Shown: positions 9,068-18,340 of the stretch, in pieces
Layout: every line of letters starts with the position of its first letter
Numbering within the stretch: the stretch's first letter is position 1
NCBI GenBank assembly: GCA_016125475.1
Contig: WGLR01000036.1
Span: 124,001-188,000 of the forward strand
DNA: 64,000 bases
DNA from: Betaproteobacteria bacterium
GTDB taxonomy: Bacteria; Pseudomonadota; Gammaproteobacteria; Burkholderiales; Ga0077523
Direction: 5' to 3'
Notes under the pieces: model-generated
Database searches by the model: none
What the model was told of the DNA's origin: nothing
What the model saw: only the letters and a program-made list of their open reading frames with translations
Made by a program: the position numbers and the translations under genes

Positions 9068-10246
9068 ATGTCCGAAGCGTATATCGTTGCCGCCGCCCGC
9101 ACGGCCGGCGGTCGCCGTGGCGGCCGCCTGGCGAACTGGCACCCCGTGGACCTCGCCGCGCAGGTCCTCAACGCACTCCTCGATCGTTCCGGATGCGATC
9201 CTGCCGCCGTGGACGACGTGGTGCTCGGATGCGTGAGCCAGGTGGGAGAGCAGTCCACGAACGTCGCGCGCAATGCGGTGCTCGCGTCCCGGCTGCCGGA
9301 GTCCGTGCCGGGCACGTCTCTCGACCGGCAGTGCGGGTCCTCGCAGCAGGCGCTGCACTTCGCGGCACAGGCCGTGATGTCGGGGACGATGGACATCGTG
9401 ATCGCCGGCGGCGTCGAGAGCATGACCCGCGTGCCGATGTTCACGTCCTCCGCGCTGCCCGAGAAGAACGGCATGGGCACCTACATGAGCCCCGAGATGC
9501 AGCGTCGCTACCAGGGCATCACCTTCAGCCAGTTCACGGGTGCGGAGATGATGGCCGAGAAATATCAGCTCGCGAAGGATCAGCTCGACGAGTTCGCGTT
9601 CCTGAGCCACCAGCGCGCGATCGAGGCCACGCGCGGGGGACGGTTCTCGGACGAGATCGTGCCGCTGGAAGTGCGCAAGGCCGACGGCAGCGGTTCCGGC
9701 GAGATGCACACGGTGGACGAGGGCATCCGTTTCGACGCGAGCCTGGAGGGCATCGCGGGCGTGAAGCTGCTGAGCGAGAACGGCCGCATCTCGGCCGCCA
9801 CCGCGAGCCAGATCTGTGACGGCGCGAGCGGCGTGATGGTCGTCAGCGAGCAGGGCCTGCGTGCGATGGGTGCGAAGCCTCTCGCGCGCATCGTGCACAT
9901 GTCCGTGCTGGGGCACGATCCCGTCATCATGCTCGAGGCGCCCCTGCCTGCGACCGAACGCGCGCTGAAACGGGCCGGCATGAAGATCGGCGACATCGAT
10001 CTCTTCGAGGTCAACGAAGCCTTTGCGCCGGTACCGCTCGCGTGGCTGAAGACGACCGGCGCGGACCCGGCCCGGCTCAACGTCCACGGCGGCGCCATCG
10101 CGCTCGGGCACCCGCTCGGTGCGTCCGGCACCAAGCTCGCGACGACGCTGCTGCACGCGCTCAGGCACCACAACAAGCGCTACGGCCTGCAGACGATGTG
10201 CGAGGGTGGTGGCATGGCGAACGTGACGATCTTCGAGCGACTCTGA
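9068..10246 (+). CDS. Acetyl-CoA C-acyltransferase (thiolase)
   Basis: A 392-residue thiolase, which either joins acetyl-CoA units or cleaves 3-ketoacyl-CoA. The nucleophilic cysteine sits in DRQCGSS (C89), the catalytic histidine in ALGHPLG (H348), and the second cysteine in MCEGGG (C378); the usual residue after that cysteine is more often Ile or Leu. Length is standard. Sequence alone does not separate a biosynthetic enzyme (PhaA/AtoB) from a degradative FadA/PcaF type, and no fad or pha gene is adjacent. It converges with livF. Confidence 0.93.
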   Translation: MSEAYIVAAARTAGGRRGGRLANWHPVDLAAQVLNALLDRSGCDPAAVDDVVLGCVSQVGEQSTNVARNAVLASRLPESVPGTSLDRQCGSSQQALHFAAQAVMSGTMDIVIAGGVESMTRVPMFTSSALPEKNGMGTYMSPEMQRRYQGITFSQFTGAEMMAEKYQLAKDQLDEFAFLSHQRAIEATRGGRFSDEIVPLEVRKADGSGSGEMHTVDEGIRFDASLEGIAGVKLLSENGRISAATASQICDGASGVMVVSEQGLRAMGAKPLARIVHMSVLGHDPVIMLEAPLPATERALKRAGMKIGDIDLFEVNEAFAPVPLAWLKTTGADPARLNVHGGAIALGHPLGASGTKLATTLLHALRHHNKRYGLQTMCEGGGMANVTIFERL

Positions 10247-10271
10247 CGAGGCTTCCCGCAAGGGGATCCGG

Positions 10272-10298
10272 ACGGCCGTCCCGGCGGGGCCCGGCCGT
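10272..10298. terminator. Possible bidirectional terminator hairpin
   Basis: A 7-bp inverted repeat, acggccg / cggccgt, with a GC-rich 13-base loop lies between the convergent thiolase and livF genes and abuts the livF stop codon. There is no clear T-run, so it is a weak candidate. Confidence 0.35.
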
Positions 10299-10997
10299 TC
10301 AGACGCCCAGGTAGCGCTTCAGCACGTCCGGATCGGCCTTGATCTCGCTCGCGGGTCCTTCGTGCACCACGTGCCCGTTGTTGATGATGTAGGCGCGATG
10401 GGCGAGCGCGAGGGTCGCGGGCAGGTTCTGCTCGACGAGCACGATCGTCTGCCCTTCGGCCGCGAGCTGTCTGCAGGCACGCATGAGGTCCTGCACGATC
10501 ACCGGCGCGAGTCCCTCGAAAGGTTCGTCCAGCAGGACGATCTTCGGATTTCTCACGAGTGCACGCGCGATCGCGAGCATCTGCTGCTCGCCGCCCGAGA
10601 GGTCCGTGCCGCGGCTGCCGCGACGTTCCTTGAGGCGCGGGAACATCTCGTAGATGCGCTCGAGCGGCCAGCGCTCCTTCGCGTTCAGGCCTGCGAGCAC
10701 GATGTTCTCCTCGACGTTCAGGCTGCCGAAGATGCGCCGGTCCTCGGGGACGAGCTGCATGCCGGCCTGCGCGCAGGCGTGCGGCGGCCGCCCGGCGAGG
10801 TTGCTGCCATCCAGCACCACCGAGCCCGAACGCGGCGTCACGAGGCCCATGAGGCTCTTGAGCGTCGTGCTCTTGCCCGCACCGTTGCGGCCGAGCAGTG
10901 CGACGACTTCGTTGCGGTCCACGCGCAGGCTCACGTCGAACAGGATGTGCGAGTCTCCGTAGTAGCTGTTGAGCCCGTCGACTTCGAGGAGACTCAT
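10299..10997 (-). CDS. livF: Branched-chain amino acid type ABC transporter ATPase, LivF
   Basis: A 232-residue ATPase of the HAAT (LivF) family. It has the Walker A motif GRNGAGKST near residue 37, the signature LSGGEQQM, and the Walker B/D-loop segment KIVLLDEPFEGL. It should pair with the LivG domain of the upstream gene to power uptake through LivH and LivM. Its ATG overlaps the livMG stop by four bases (ATGA), implying translational coupling. It is the last gene of the transport unit. Confidence 0.95.
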   Translation of the reverse strand: MSLLEVDGLNSYYGDSHILFDVSLRVDRNEVVALLGRNGAGKSTTLKSLMGLVTPRSGSVVLDGSNLAGRPPHACAQAGMQLVPEDRRIFGSLNVEENIVLAGLNAKERWPLERIYEMFPRLKERRGSRGTDLSGGEQQMLAIARALVRNPKIVLLDEPFEGLAPVIVQDLMRACRQLAAEGQTIVLVEQNLPATLALAHRAYIINNGHVVHEGPASEIKADPDVLKRYLGV

Positions 10998-12826
10998 TCT
11001 TCGTTCACCCCGCCGAGATAGGCTTCCTGGACCGCCGGGTTGGCCTTGATTTCCTCCGGCGTGCCTTCCACGAGAATCTGACCTTCGCGCAGCACCGTGA
11101 TCTTCTCGGCGAGTTCGAAGATCGCGTCCATGTCGTGATCGATCACGATCATCGTGCGGCCGCGTGCGATCGACTTGAGCAGCTTCACGGTCTCGACGCG
11201 CTCGTGCGGGCTCATGCCGGCGAGCGGTTCGTCGAGGAGCAGGAGCGACGGCGAGGTCGCGAGGGCGAGGCCGATCTCGAGCCGCCGCTTCTCGCCGTAC
11301 GCGAGATCGGAGACAGGGTGATCCGCACGGCCCGCGAGGCGCACGAGCGCGAGCGTCTCGTCGACGCGGTCGGACAGTCCTGGCACGTGGGTCAGGTCCT
11401 TCACGAGATCGGACCTGAACGATCCGCGCTCCCGAGACAGCGCGGCGATCGTGACGTTCTCGCGCACGGTGAGACGCGAGAAGAGCTGGTTCACCTGGTA
11501 GCTCTTGGTGAGGCCCAGCTGGCAGGCCTCGGTCACGCTGTGGCCCGTGATGTCGCGGCCCTCGAACACGATGTGCCCGGCACTCGGCTGGACCTCGCAG
11601 GTCAGCATCTTGAAGAACGTGCTCTTGCCTGCACCGTTCGGGCCGATCACGCCGCGCAGTTCGCCGCGCGTGACGGAGAAGTCGATGTTGCTGTTCGCGA
11701 CGAGGCCCCCGTACCGCTTCGTGAGCCCCTCCGCCTTCAGGATCGGCTCGCCGTCGCGTCGTGCACGCACGGTGTCGGTCGCGTCCGCCTCGGACGTCGG
11801 CCCGGCGTCCGCGCTCCAGTCCGCCTCGACGGGATCCCCGGCAGGTGCGGCCGGCTTGCGGCGGAGCAGGTCGACGATGGCCCCGACGATGCCGCGCCGG
11901 AGGAAGCAGACGAGCACCACGAACACCAGGCCGAGCGCGAGTTTCCAGGCGGCGCCCAGGCCGAGCGTGCTCTGCAGGAAGTCACGGAGGTAGAGCCACA
12001 CCGCGGCACCCACGAGCGGTCCGTACAGCGTGCCGAGCCCGCCGATCACCGTCTGCATGACGAGCTGTCCCGAAGTCGAGAACGTGAAGGCGTCGGGTGG
12101 CATGTACCCCTGGAGCACACCGAGCAGTCCGCCGGCGAGCCCGCCATAGGCGGCCGCGATCACGAAGACGAGCAGCTTGTACCGGTGCACGTTGTGTCCG
12201 ACGGCTGCCGCGCGCAGGGGATTCTCGCGAATCGCGACGAGGATGTGGCCCACGGGGGACCGGACGATCCGGTGCGCGATCACGATGCCGACGAGGTAGC
12301 ACACGGCGAGGAACCCGTACATCGTCCAGTCGGGGCCGATGTGCACTGTCGCGAAGCCGAGGTAGAAGGTGGGCGCCGGTACACCGGGCAGGCCGTTCTC
12401 GCCGCCGGTGAATGCCGACAGCGGGGAGTTCTCCAGGAAGAAGAACATCTCCGCGATCGCGACGGTGATCATCGCGAAATAGATGCCCGTGCGTCGCAGG
12501 GCGACCATGCCGACGAGCACGCCCACGACCGTGGCGGCCAGCGTGCCGATCAGGAGACCGGAAACGACGCTGGGAAGGCCCATGATCGTGAGCAGATAGG
12601 CCGCGACGAAGCCACCGGTGCCGAAGAAGGCGGCCTGCCCGAACGAGAGCAGCCCGGTGTAGCCGAAGAGCAGGTCGAAGCCGATGCCGAACAGGCCGTA
12701 CACGAGGATGCGGTTCATCGTGTCTTCGGAGAATCCCAGAGGCGGCAGCACCCAGGGCGCGAGGAGAAGGCAGACGGCCACGACGATGTCGGGTGTCCAC
12801 AGCTGCAGGCGGGAGCGTCGCATCAT
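10994..12826 (-). CDS. livM-livG: Fused LivM permease - LivG ATPase
   Basis: One 610-residue polypeptide joins two normally separate subunits. Residues 1 to about 325 form a LivM-type membrane permease with many hydrophobic helices and the family's GLFGIGFDLLFGYTGLLSFGQ region near residue 45. A linker of about 35 charged residues follows. Residues from about 365 on form a LivG ATPase with Walker A GPNGAGKST, the signature-like LAYGEKRRLEIGLAL, LLLDEPLAGMSP and VIDHDMD. Both halves look intact, so this is a genuine fusion and not a broken gene. LivM-LivG fusions are known in this transporter class. It begins five bases after livH. Confidence 0.94.
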   Translation of the reverse strand: MMRRSRLQLWTPDIVVAVCLLLAPWVLPPLGFSEDTMNRILVYGLFGIGFDLLFGYTGLLSFGQAAFFGTGGFVAAYLLTIMGLPSVVSGLLIGTLAATVVGVLVGMVALRRTGIYFAMITVAIAEMFFFLENSPLSAFTGGENGLPGVPAPTFYLGFATVHIGPDWTMYGFLAVCYLVGIVIAHRIVRSPVGHILVAIRENPLRAAAVGHNVHRYKLLVFVIAAAYGGLAGGLLGVLQGYMPPDAFTFSTSGQLVMQTVIGGLGTLYGPLVGAAVWLYLRDFLQSTLGLGAAWKLALGLVFVVLVCFLRRGIVGAIVDLLRRKPAAPAGDPVEADWSADAGPTSEADATDTVRARRDGEPILKAEGLTKRYGGLVANSNIDFSVTRGELRGVIGPNGAGKSTFFKMLTCEVQPSAGHIVFEGRDITGHSVTEACQLGLTKSYQVNQLFSRLTVRENVTIAALSRERGSFRSDLVKDLTHVPGLSDRVDETLALVRLAGRADHPVSDLAYGEKRRLEIGLALATSPSLLLLDEPLAGMSPHERVETVKLLKSIARGRTMIVIDHDMDAIFELAEKITVLREGQILVEGTPEEIKANPAVQEAYLGGVNEE

Positions 12827-12831
12827 GTCGG

Positions 12832-13707
12832 TCAGGCCCGCCCCTGTGTGCCCAGCAGACCGTACGGCCGGACGATCAGCACGAGAGTCATGGCTGCGAA
12901 CAGCATCACCTGCGAGTAGGCCGGGTCGAACATGGACGTGATCGAGAGGATTTCACCCGCTATGAGTCCGCCCAGCACGGCACCCGGAAACGATCCGACG
13001 CCCCCGATCACCACGACCACGAACGTCTGCACGAGGATGTCGCCGCCGATGTCCGGCGTGATCGGGGCGACCGGCGCGTTCACGATGCCCGCGAAGCCCG
13101 CTGCCATCGCACCGATGCCGAACACCACCATGAAGACACGGTAGGCGTTGATGCCCAGCGCATCGACCATCTGGGCGTCCTCGATCCCGGCGCGCACGAT
13201 CATGCCCAGACGCGTCCGGTACAGGAGGACGTACAACGCGAGCAGCGCGACGGCGACGATCGCGACCACGGCCAGCCGGTAAGTGGGATAGATCATGAAG
13301 CCGAGCGAGGTGATTCCCGTTGCCCATTCGGGTGCCGGAACCGACTTGGAGAGGCTGCCGAACCCGAGTCGGACGAGTTCGACGATGACGATGCCGAGAC
13401 CGAACGTGACGAGGATCTGGTCTTCCGGCGGGCGGCCGTAGAAGAAACGGATGATGGTCCGCTCGAGGAAGATGCCTGCGACGAGCACGAACAGCGAACC
13501 CGCCACGACCGCTACAACGTAGGAGTGGCTGTACTCGTAGGCAAGCCATCCCGCGTAGCCGCCCAGCATGAACATGGCGCCGTGTGCGAGATTGAGCACG
13601 CCGAGGGTGCCGTAGATGATCGTGAGCCCCGACGAGATCAGGGCCAGCAGGGCTCCCAGCACGAGACCGTTGAAGCACTGCGAAACGAAATTCGCCCAGT
13701 TCAGCAA
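12832..13707 (-). CDS. livH: Branched-chain amino acid type ABC transporter permease, LivH
   Basis: A 291-residue integral membrane protein of the LivH family, with around eight hydrophobic segments. It has the conserved early region GLTIIYGTLGVLNLAHGAMF and the later VVVIGGVGSFPGAVLGGL loop that contacts the ATPase. It pairs with the LivM half of the next gene to form the translocation pore. The gene lies 202 bases downstream of the binding-protein gene, with two hairpins between them. Confidence 0.95.
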   Translation of the reverse strand: MLNWANFVSQCFNGLVLGALLALISSGLTIIYGTLGVLNLAHGAMFMLGGYAGWLAYEYSHSYVVAVVAGSLFVLVAGIFLERTIIRFFYGRPPEDQILVTFGLGIVIVELVRLGFGSLSKSVPAPEWATGITSLGFMIYPTYRLAVVAIVAVALLALYVLLYRTRLGMIVRAGIEDAQMVDALGINAYRVFMVVFGIGAMAAGFAGIVNAPVAPITPDIGGDILVQTFVVVVIGGVGSFPGAVLGGLIAGEILSITSMFDPAYSQVMLFAAMTLVLIVRPYGLLGTQGRA

Positions 13708-13819
13708 GGTGTCTTCCCGCGAGGGCCTTCCCGATGACTGTGCATGCGCGTGGCCTCCGTCCCGGTATTGTTGTTTACGTCCCGCCGGCCCGCCGGATGG
13801 CGCCGGTCGTCAGCGGGAT

Positions 13820-13854
13820 CCTTCGGGACCCGGCCTGTCGCCGGGCCCCGAAGG
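13820..13854 (-). terminator. Strong intra-operon hairpin between binding-protein gene and livH
   Basis: Arms 13820-13834 and 13840-13854 form a 15-bp stem with one mismatch and a 5-base loop. No T-run follows. It is placed after the substrate-binding protein gene and before livH, so it may stabilise the upstream mRNA or partly terminate transcription. Confidence 0.5.
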
Positions 13855-13863
13855 GCCAGTCAT

Positions 13864-13889
13864 GTGCACCCGCACGCGGGCGGGTGCAC
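13864..13889 (-). terminator. Second hairpin after the binding-protein gene
   Basis: A perfect 10-bp inverted repeat (gtgcacccgc / gcgggtgcac) with a 6-base loop lies 20 bases past the stop of the binding-protein gene. With the neighbouring longer hairpin it could act as a partial terminator or RNA-stabilising element. Confidence 0.45.
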
Positions 13890-13909
13890 GGTCGCCTGCC
13901 CCGACGCTG

Positions 13910-15259
13910 TCAGGTGTAGCTTCCGAGCTTACAGCCAAACGCGTCCGGTTTCTGCATCAGCGGGCCGCCGTCGACGACTTCCACCACGTCGTAGTAGTCG
14001 TCGGCGCTCTTCATCGCGCCCGGCTTCTTGCCCTTCACGATGATGACCGGACGCACGAGCTGGTGATCTTCGGGGCGGAAGTGCACGGGGCCGACGGTCG
14101 ACTGGACGGTCTTGCCCTGCTCGTAGGCCTTGATCACGTCGACCGGATAGAAGCTGCCGGCCCGCTCGACGGCATCGGCCCACATCGCGACCTGCATGTA
14201 GGCCGAATTCGCCCCCCACTCGGGCATGTAGTTGTGCTTCTTGAAGAATGCTTCGTTGAAGAGTTTCGCCAGCGCGAAGCGGTCCTGCACGGTCCACCAG
14301 TAGTCGGTGCCCGCGTACACGCCCTGCATGATGTTTGCCCCCACTTCCTTTGCGAGGAAAGGCGTGTTGTACGGCATCACGAGCGTCATCTGGTCGAGGA
14401 TGCCGAACTGCTTCGCCTGCTTGATGGAAAGCACTGCATCCCGGCCGAAGTTGATGTTGATGACGACGTCCGCACCGGAGTTGGCGACGTTGAGCAGGTG
14501 CGAGGAGAAGTCGGTCGTGCCGAGCGGCGAAATCTGATTGGTGGCCACGGTCCAGCCGCCCAGACTGGCGAGAGCGTCCTGCATGGACTGTCGGACCGTG
14601 TGACCGTAGGTGTAATCCGGCGTCAGGAAGGCGATCTTCTTGTTGCGGCCGAGATTCTTGACGAGCACGGGGCCGATCGCGTTCGCGGCCGTCTCCGCAT
14701 AGAAGCACTGCCGGAAGGAGTAGCGCACGCAGTCCTTGCCTGTCGTGTCGTTCGACCCCGTGATGCAGGGGAGATAGATCACCTTCTCGCGTTCGGCGAG
14801 CTTGTTGATCGCGACGGCGACCGCGCTGGACACGGACCCGCTGATCATGATCGCCTTGTTCTCGCTGATGAACCGAGACTGGGCCTGGACCGCCGTGTTG
14901 GGCTTGGCCTCGCTGTCGGCGATGCCGTATTTCACGGTCTTGCCGAGCACGCCCTTGCGGATCCTGGGGGAGATCCGGTGCATGAGTTCGTTCCCCGAAT
15001 TCAGGTGCTCGATCGCGAGCTCGTAGCCCTTGATCTCGTCCTCGCCCTGCGCCGCATAGGTGCCGGTGCGCGGCGTGCAGATGCCGATGAACACGGAGGA
15101 GCCTGAGGTGCCCGCCGGGTAGTTGCCGAGTGCGGGCTTGTCGGCCGCAAGCGCGTTCAGCGGGAAACCGGAACCGAGCAGGGTCGCGCCGGCGAGTCCT
15201 GCACCCGCCTGCAGGATTCGGCGACGGGACGGCGGGTCGTTGGAATCACGGTAGTCCAT
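13910..15259 (-). CDS. Periplasmic substrate-binding protein of HAAT ABC transporter (LivK-like)
   Basis: A 449-residue type I periplasmic binding protein that should capture the substrate for the Liv-type importer encoded downstream. The N-terminus has a twin-arginine signal (SRRRILQAG followed by a hydrophobic stretch, cleavage near ALAA), so folded export by Tat is likely. The early segment GICTPRTGTYAAQGEDEIKG and the mid-region ITGSNDTTGKD are typical of the Peripla_BP_6 family. It is longer than LivK proper (about 370 residues), and the ligand could be an amino acid, amide, urea or aromatic acid; the sequence does not decide. First gene of the transport unit; its promoter should lie in 15260-15388. 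Confidence 0.88.
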   Translation of the reverse strand: MDYRDSNDPPSRRRILQAGAGLAGATLLGSGFPLNALAADKPALGNYPAGTSGSSVFIGICTPRTGTYAAQGEDEIKGYELAIEHLNSGNELMHRISPRIRKGVLGKTVKYGIADSEAKPNTAVQAQSRFISENKAIMISGSVSSAVAVAINKLAEREKVIYLPCITGSNDTTGKDCVRYSFRQCFYAETAANAIGPVLVKNLGRNKKIAFLTPDYTYGHTVRQSMQDALASLGGWTVATNQISPLGTTDFSSHLLNVANSGADVVININFGRDAVLSIKQAKQFGILDQMTLVMPYNTPFLAKEVGANIMQGVYAGTDYWWTVQDRFALAKLFNEAFFKKHNYMPEWGANSAYMQVAMWADAVERAGSFYPVDVIKAYEQGKTVQSTVGPVHFRPEDHQLVRPVIIVKGKKPGAMKSADDYYDVVEVVDGGPLMQKPDAFGCKLGSYT

Positions 15260-15388
15260 CTTCTCTCCTCCTTGTATCGATAGGTGTGGTGCGTGTCTCC
15301 CAAAACGATCGAACCTTCTTTTGGCTGACTCGAACGACGCATCAACTGCCGGCCGGGCCGGCGCGTCGGCCCCGGGCCGGCAGGCGCG

Positions 15389-16383
15389 TTACCTGCCCGC
15401 GGCGTGCGTCGCGGACTGGCAGGCCGCGAGCGCGGTCTGGGTCTGTGCGGAATATTCCTGGCTGAGGGCCATCTGGTCCGCGGGAGCCTGGAGGCGCGTC
15501 AGCGGGCGGTAAGGATTCTTCGGGTCATCGACCTTGGGCACGGTCGTTCCGCCCGACTTCGCGGCTTCCCGGACGGCGGCGATGTCGGCTTTCCACTTCG
15601 CGCGCTCGTCCGCGGAGAGTTCCAGCGTCTTCATCTTCTTTTCCATCATGTCCGCCATGATGGTGTAACGCAGGCCACCGATGCCCTTCATGCAGTCGGA
15701 GTGCGACGGGTGCGATTCGGCGTGCTTCCGGCGGTATTCCGCGACGGCCTCGTCGCCGGTCATCCCGAAGTCCTTGATCAGTTCCGTGCGGTGGCCGGTG
15801 CCCATCTGGTCGGCGCCTTCGCACTTGTTCATGATCCGGTTGCGGTACCGGCCGTACTCGGCATTGACCCACACCTGGTCCTCGGGATCGATGTCCGACA
15901 GATAGCGCTGCGATTCCTTCTGCCCGGCGATCGTCGGTTCGTCCGAGTGGTTCGCTGCGGCTTCCTGTGCGGCGTCCCGGTCCTCCTCCAGAACCTTGCG
16001 CTTTTCTTCCGGCAGCTGCTCGTTCTTGAGCCTGTAGTCGATGCGCTGGGCGAGCATCTTCATGCGGTAGCCCTTGATCGGCTCGAGGCACTGGGTCAGC
16101 AGTTCGGTCGCGTCGAGACAGGTGGCGGTGTTGTGGCCGTGGCAGTGGCCCTCGTAGTGATCCTCGAGACGCAGCGGGTGATCCGGATCTTCCTCCGCCG
16201 GCTTCGACTCGTTCGCCGGCTGGGACGAGCCGGACTGAAGCTTGCCGGCCTCGTCCTTGATCTTCTTCGCCGCGTTGTTGAGCATGTCCATGATCCCGGC
16301 CTCGGCGGGGTGGATGGAGACGAGGCAGACGGCAGTGCCGAGAACGGCGAGGGTGAGGGCGATGTTCGCGGGCTCCTGTGCAT
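15389..16383 (-). CDS. Exported cysteine-containing protein of unknown function; 5' end uncertain
   Basis: The conserved-looking part begins with a hydrophobic stretch, ALTLAVLGTAVCLVSIHPAEA, which is a good export signal ending in an AEA-type cleavage site. About 290 hydrophilic residues follow, rich in Glu, Lys and His, with several Cys (HCHGHNTATC, TQCLEPIKG, NKCEGADQ, SDCMKG, AACQSATH). No family is recognised. In-frame starts are poor: the only upstream ATG is at 16588, giving an implausible 70-residue leader, and the next ATG (16291) would remove the signal. An ATG at 16383 is one base out of frame; one extra base would give MHRSPRN followed by the hydrophobic core, a textbook signal. 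I give that position as the probable gene start. An AUC start at 16363 behind CAGGAG is the other option. Confidence 0.6.
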
Positions 16384-16565
16384 GGCGCGACGTTCCCGCA
16401 CGGCATGTCCCGGAATCGGAGGCTGCCGGGCGTCCGGCCTCTGGCGGAACGCGCGAGACCGTTACCGGCCGTACCGTACCAACGCGAGACGCTCGGAAAC
16501 GACATACAAGAAAGACGGCGGAGGTCTCGCGACGGCTGCCCGGGCACGGGGCTGCCGCGCGCGGG

Positions 16566-17996
16566 TCAGGGCAGGACGCCCCCGCCATTCCCGCGGCTGG
16601 ACACGACCGTCTGGCCCACCATCGACTCCGGTCGGACCCACGTGTCGAACTCTTCCGCGGTGACGAATCCGGACGCCGTCGCCGCTTCCCGGAGCGAGAC
16701 GCCGGAAAGGTGCGCCGTCCGGGCGATCCGGGCCGCCCGGTCGTAGCCGATGTGCGGGCTCAGGGCCGTCACGAGCATGAGCGACCTGTCCAGAAGGCTC
16801 GCGATGCGGTCGCGGTCGGGCTCGATGCCGCGCGCACAGAACGTGTCGAAGCTCCGGATGGCGTCGCCCAGCAGGCGGATGCTCTGGAGGGCGTCGTGTG
16901 CGATGACGGGCTTGAAGACGTTGAGTTCGAAGTTTCCGGATGCACCCGCGACGTTGATCGTTACGTCGTTTCCGAACACCTGGCAGCACACCATCGTGAG
17001 CGCCTCGCACTGCGTGGGGTTGACCTTCCCCGGCATGATCGAGCTGCCCGGCTCGTTCTCGGGGATGCGAATCTCGCCGATGCCGCAGCGCGGGCCCGAC
17101 GCGAGCCAGCGGACGTCGTTCGCGATCTTCATGAGCGCGGCCGCCAGGGTCTTCAGGGCACCATGGGCATGGACGATCGCGTCGTGCGCGGCGAGTGCCT
17201 CGAACTTGTTGGGCGCCGGGACGAATCCGAGACCGGTCAGACGGTCGATCTCGGCGGCGGCGCGCCCGGCGAACTCCGGATGTGTGTTGAGACCGGTGCC
17301 CACGGCCGTGCCGCCAAGCGCCAGCTCGCGGAGGTGGGGCAGCGCGGCATCGAGGTGTCGCCCGGCATGCCCGAGCTGGGCAGCCCAGCCGGAGATCTCC
17401 TGGCCGAGCGTGACCGGCGTTGCATCCTGGAGGTGCGTGCGCCCGATCTTGACGATGTCGCGGAATGCTTCTGCCTTCTCGCGGAGCGTCTGTTCGAGCG
17501 CGGCGAGGGCGGGCTTCAGTCCCTGCACGATCCCGGCGACGACGGCAACGTTCATCGCGGTCGGAAACGTGTCGTTCGACGACTGGCCGAGATTGACGTC
17601 GTCGTTCGGGTGAACGACGCGATCGGCGCCCATGTTGCCGCCGAGGAGCACGGAGGCACGGTTCGCGAGGACTTCGTTCATGTTCATGTTCGTCTGGGTG
17701 CCGGAGCCGGTCTGCCAGACGGCGAGAGGAAACTCGCGATCGTGGTCCCCTGCCCGCACCTCGTTCGCGGCCCTGACGATCGCGTCCGCCTTGTTCGCGT
17801 CGAGCAGGCCGAGACCGGCGTTGACGGTGGCTGCCGCGCGCTTGACGAGGGCAAGTGCGCGAACGAGTTCCATCGGCATGCGTTCGTGCGAGATCGCGAA
17901 GTGTTCGAGCGAGCGCTGGGTCTGGGCGCCCCAGAGTCGCTCGGCCGGGACGGCGACGTTGCCGAGACTGTCGTGTTCCGTGCGGGTGGAGGTCAT
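16566..17996 (-). CDS. fumC: Fumarate hydratase class II
   Basis: This oxygen-stable fumarase interconverts fumarate and malate in the TCA cycle. The 476-residue protein shows the superfamily blocks in order: [12 protein letters not shown] near residue 101, [19 protein letters not shown] near 131, [22 protein letters not shown], and the signature [13 protein letters not shown] near 320 containing the catalytic serine loop. All are intact. It is divergent from the GAF protein gene across a 344-base interval. Confidence 0.96.
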   Translation of the reverse strand: MTSTRTEHDSLGNVAVPAERLWGAQTQRSLEHFAISHERMPMELVRALALVKRAAATVNAGLGLLDANKADAIVRAANEVRAGDHDREFPLAVWQTGSGTQTNMNMNEVLANRASVLLGGNMGADRVVHPNDDVNLGQSSNDTFPTAMNVAVVAGIVQGLKPALAALEQTLREKAEAFRDIVKIGRTHLQDATPVTLGQEISGWAAQLGHAGRHLDAALPHLRELALGGTAVGTGLNTHPEFAGRAAAEIDRLTGLGFVPAPNKFEALAAHDAIVHAHGALKTLAAALMKIANDVRWLASGPRCGIGEIRIPENEPGSSIMPGKVNPTQCEALTMVCCQVFGNDVTINVAGASGNFELNVFKPVIAHDALQSIRLLGDAIRSFDTFCARGIEPDRDRIASLLDRSLMLVTALSPHIGYDRAARIARTAHLSGVSLREAATASGFVTAEEFDTWVRPESMVGQTVVSSRGNGGGVLP

Positions 17997-18340
17997 GTGC
18001 GGGCTCCGTTGAAGTGACGAAACGTGAAGACGGGAACGTGGGCGACGGATCGTGCGACCACGGCCCGTCGCTTCGGTGTGATCTTCCCTTCCTGTCAGGC
18101 GAGACCTGCGTCAGGCCGCCGGAGTTCGGAAGCGCGGACGCCCTGCGCGACGCGGCGCGGAACCTGGAGCGCGTCGCAGCCGGCGTGCGGGCCGGCGGAG
18201 CCGCCGGGACTCGCGGGGTTATCATGGGGCACGGTGTCCGGGCCTGGGGTCGACTGCGCGCGCATTTTCACGAACCCCGGACCGGGCCGAACGAGAACAA
18301 CGCCAGGCGAGAGACGCCCCGAAACCACACGGAGGGGCGC
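17997..18340. other. Divergent promoter interval between fumC and the GAF gene
   Basis: Frames run through these 344 bases but none shows family features. It should carry promoters for both flanking genes; I see no clear sigma-70 elements or operator. Confidence 0.4.

Noticed and set aside
8000-10261. Upstream extension of the MBL nuclease frame
   Set aside because: The extension is antisense to the thiolase and the unknown gene and shows no family similarity; the nuclease starts at 7999.
11135-13737. Long plus-strand frames opposite livMG and livH
   Set aside because: Low-complexity His/Asp/Glu/Arg translations antisense to clear transporter genes.
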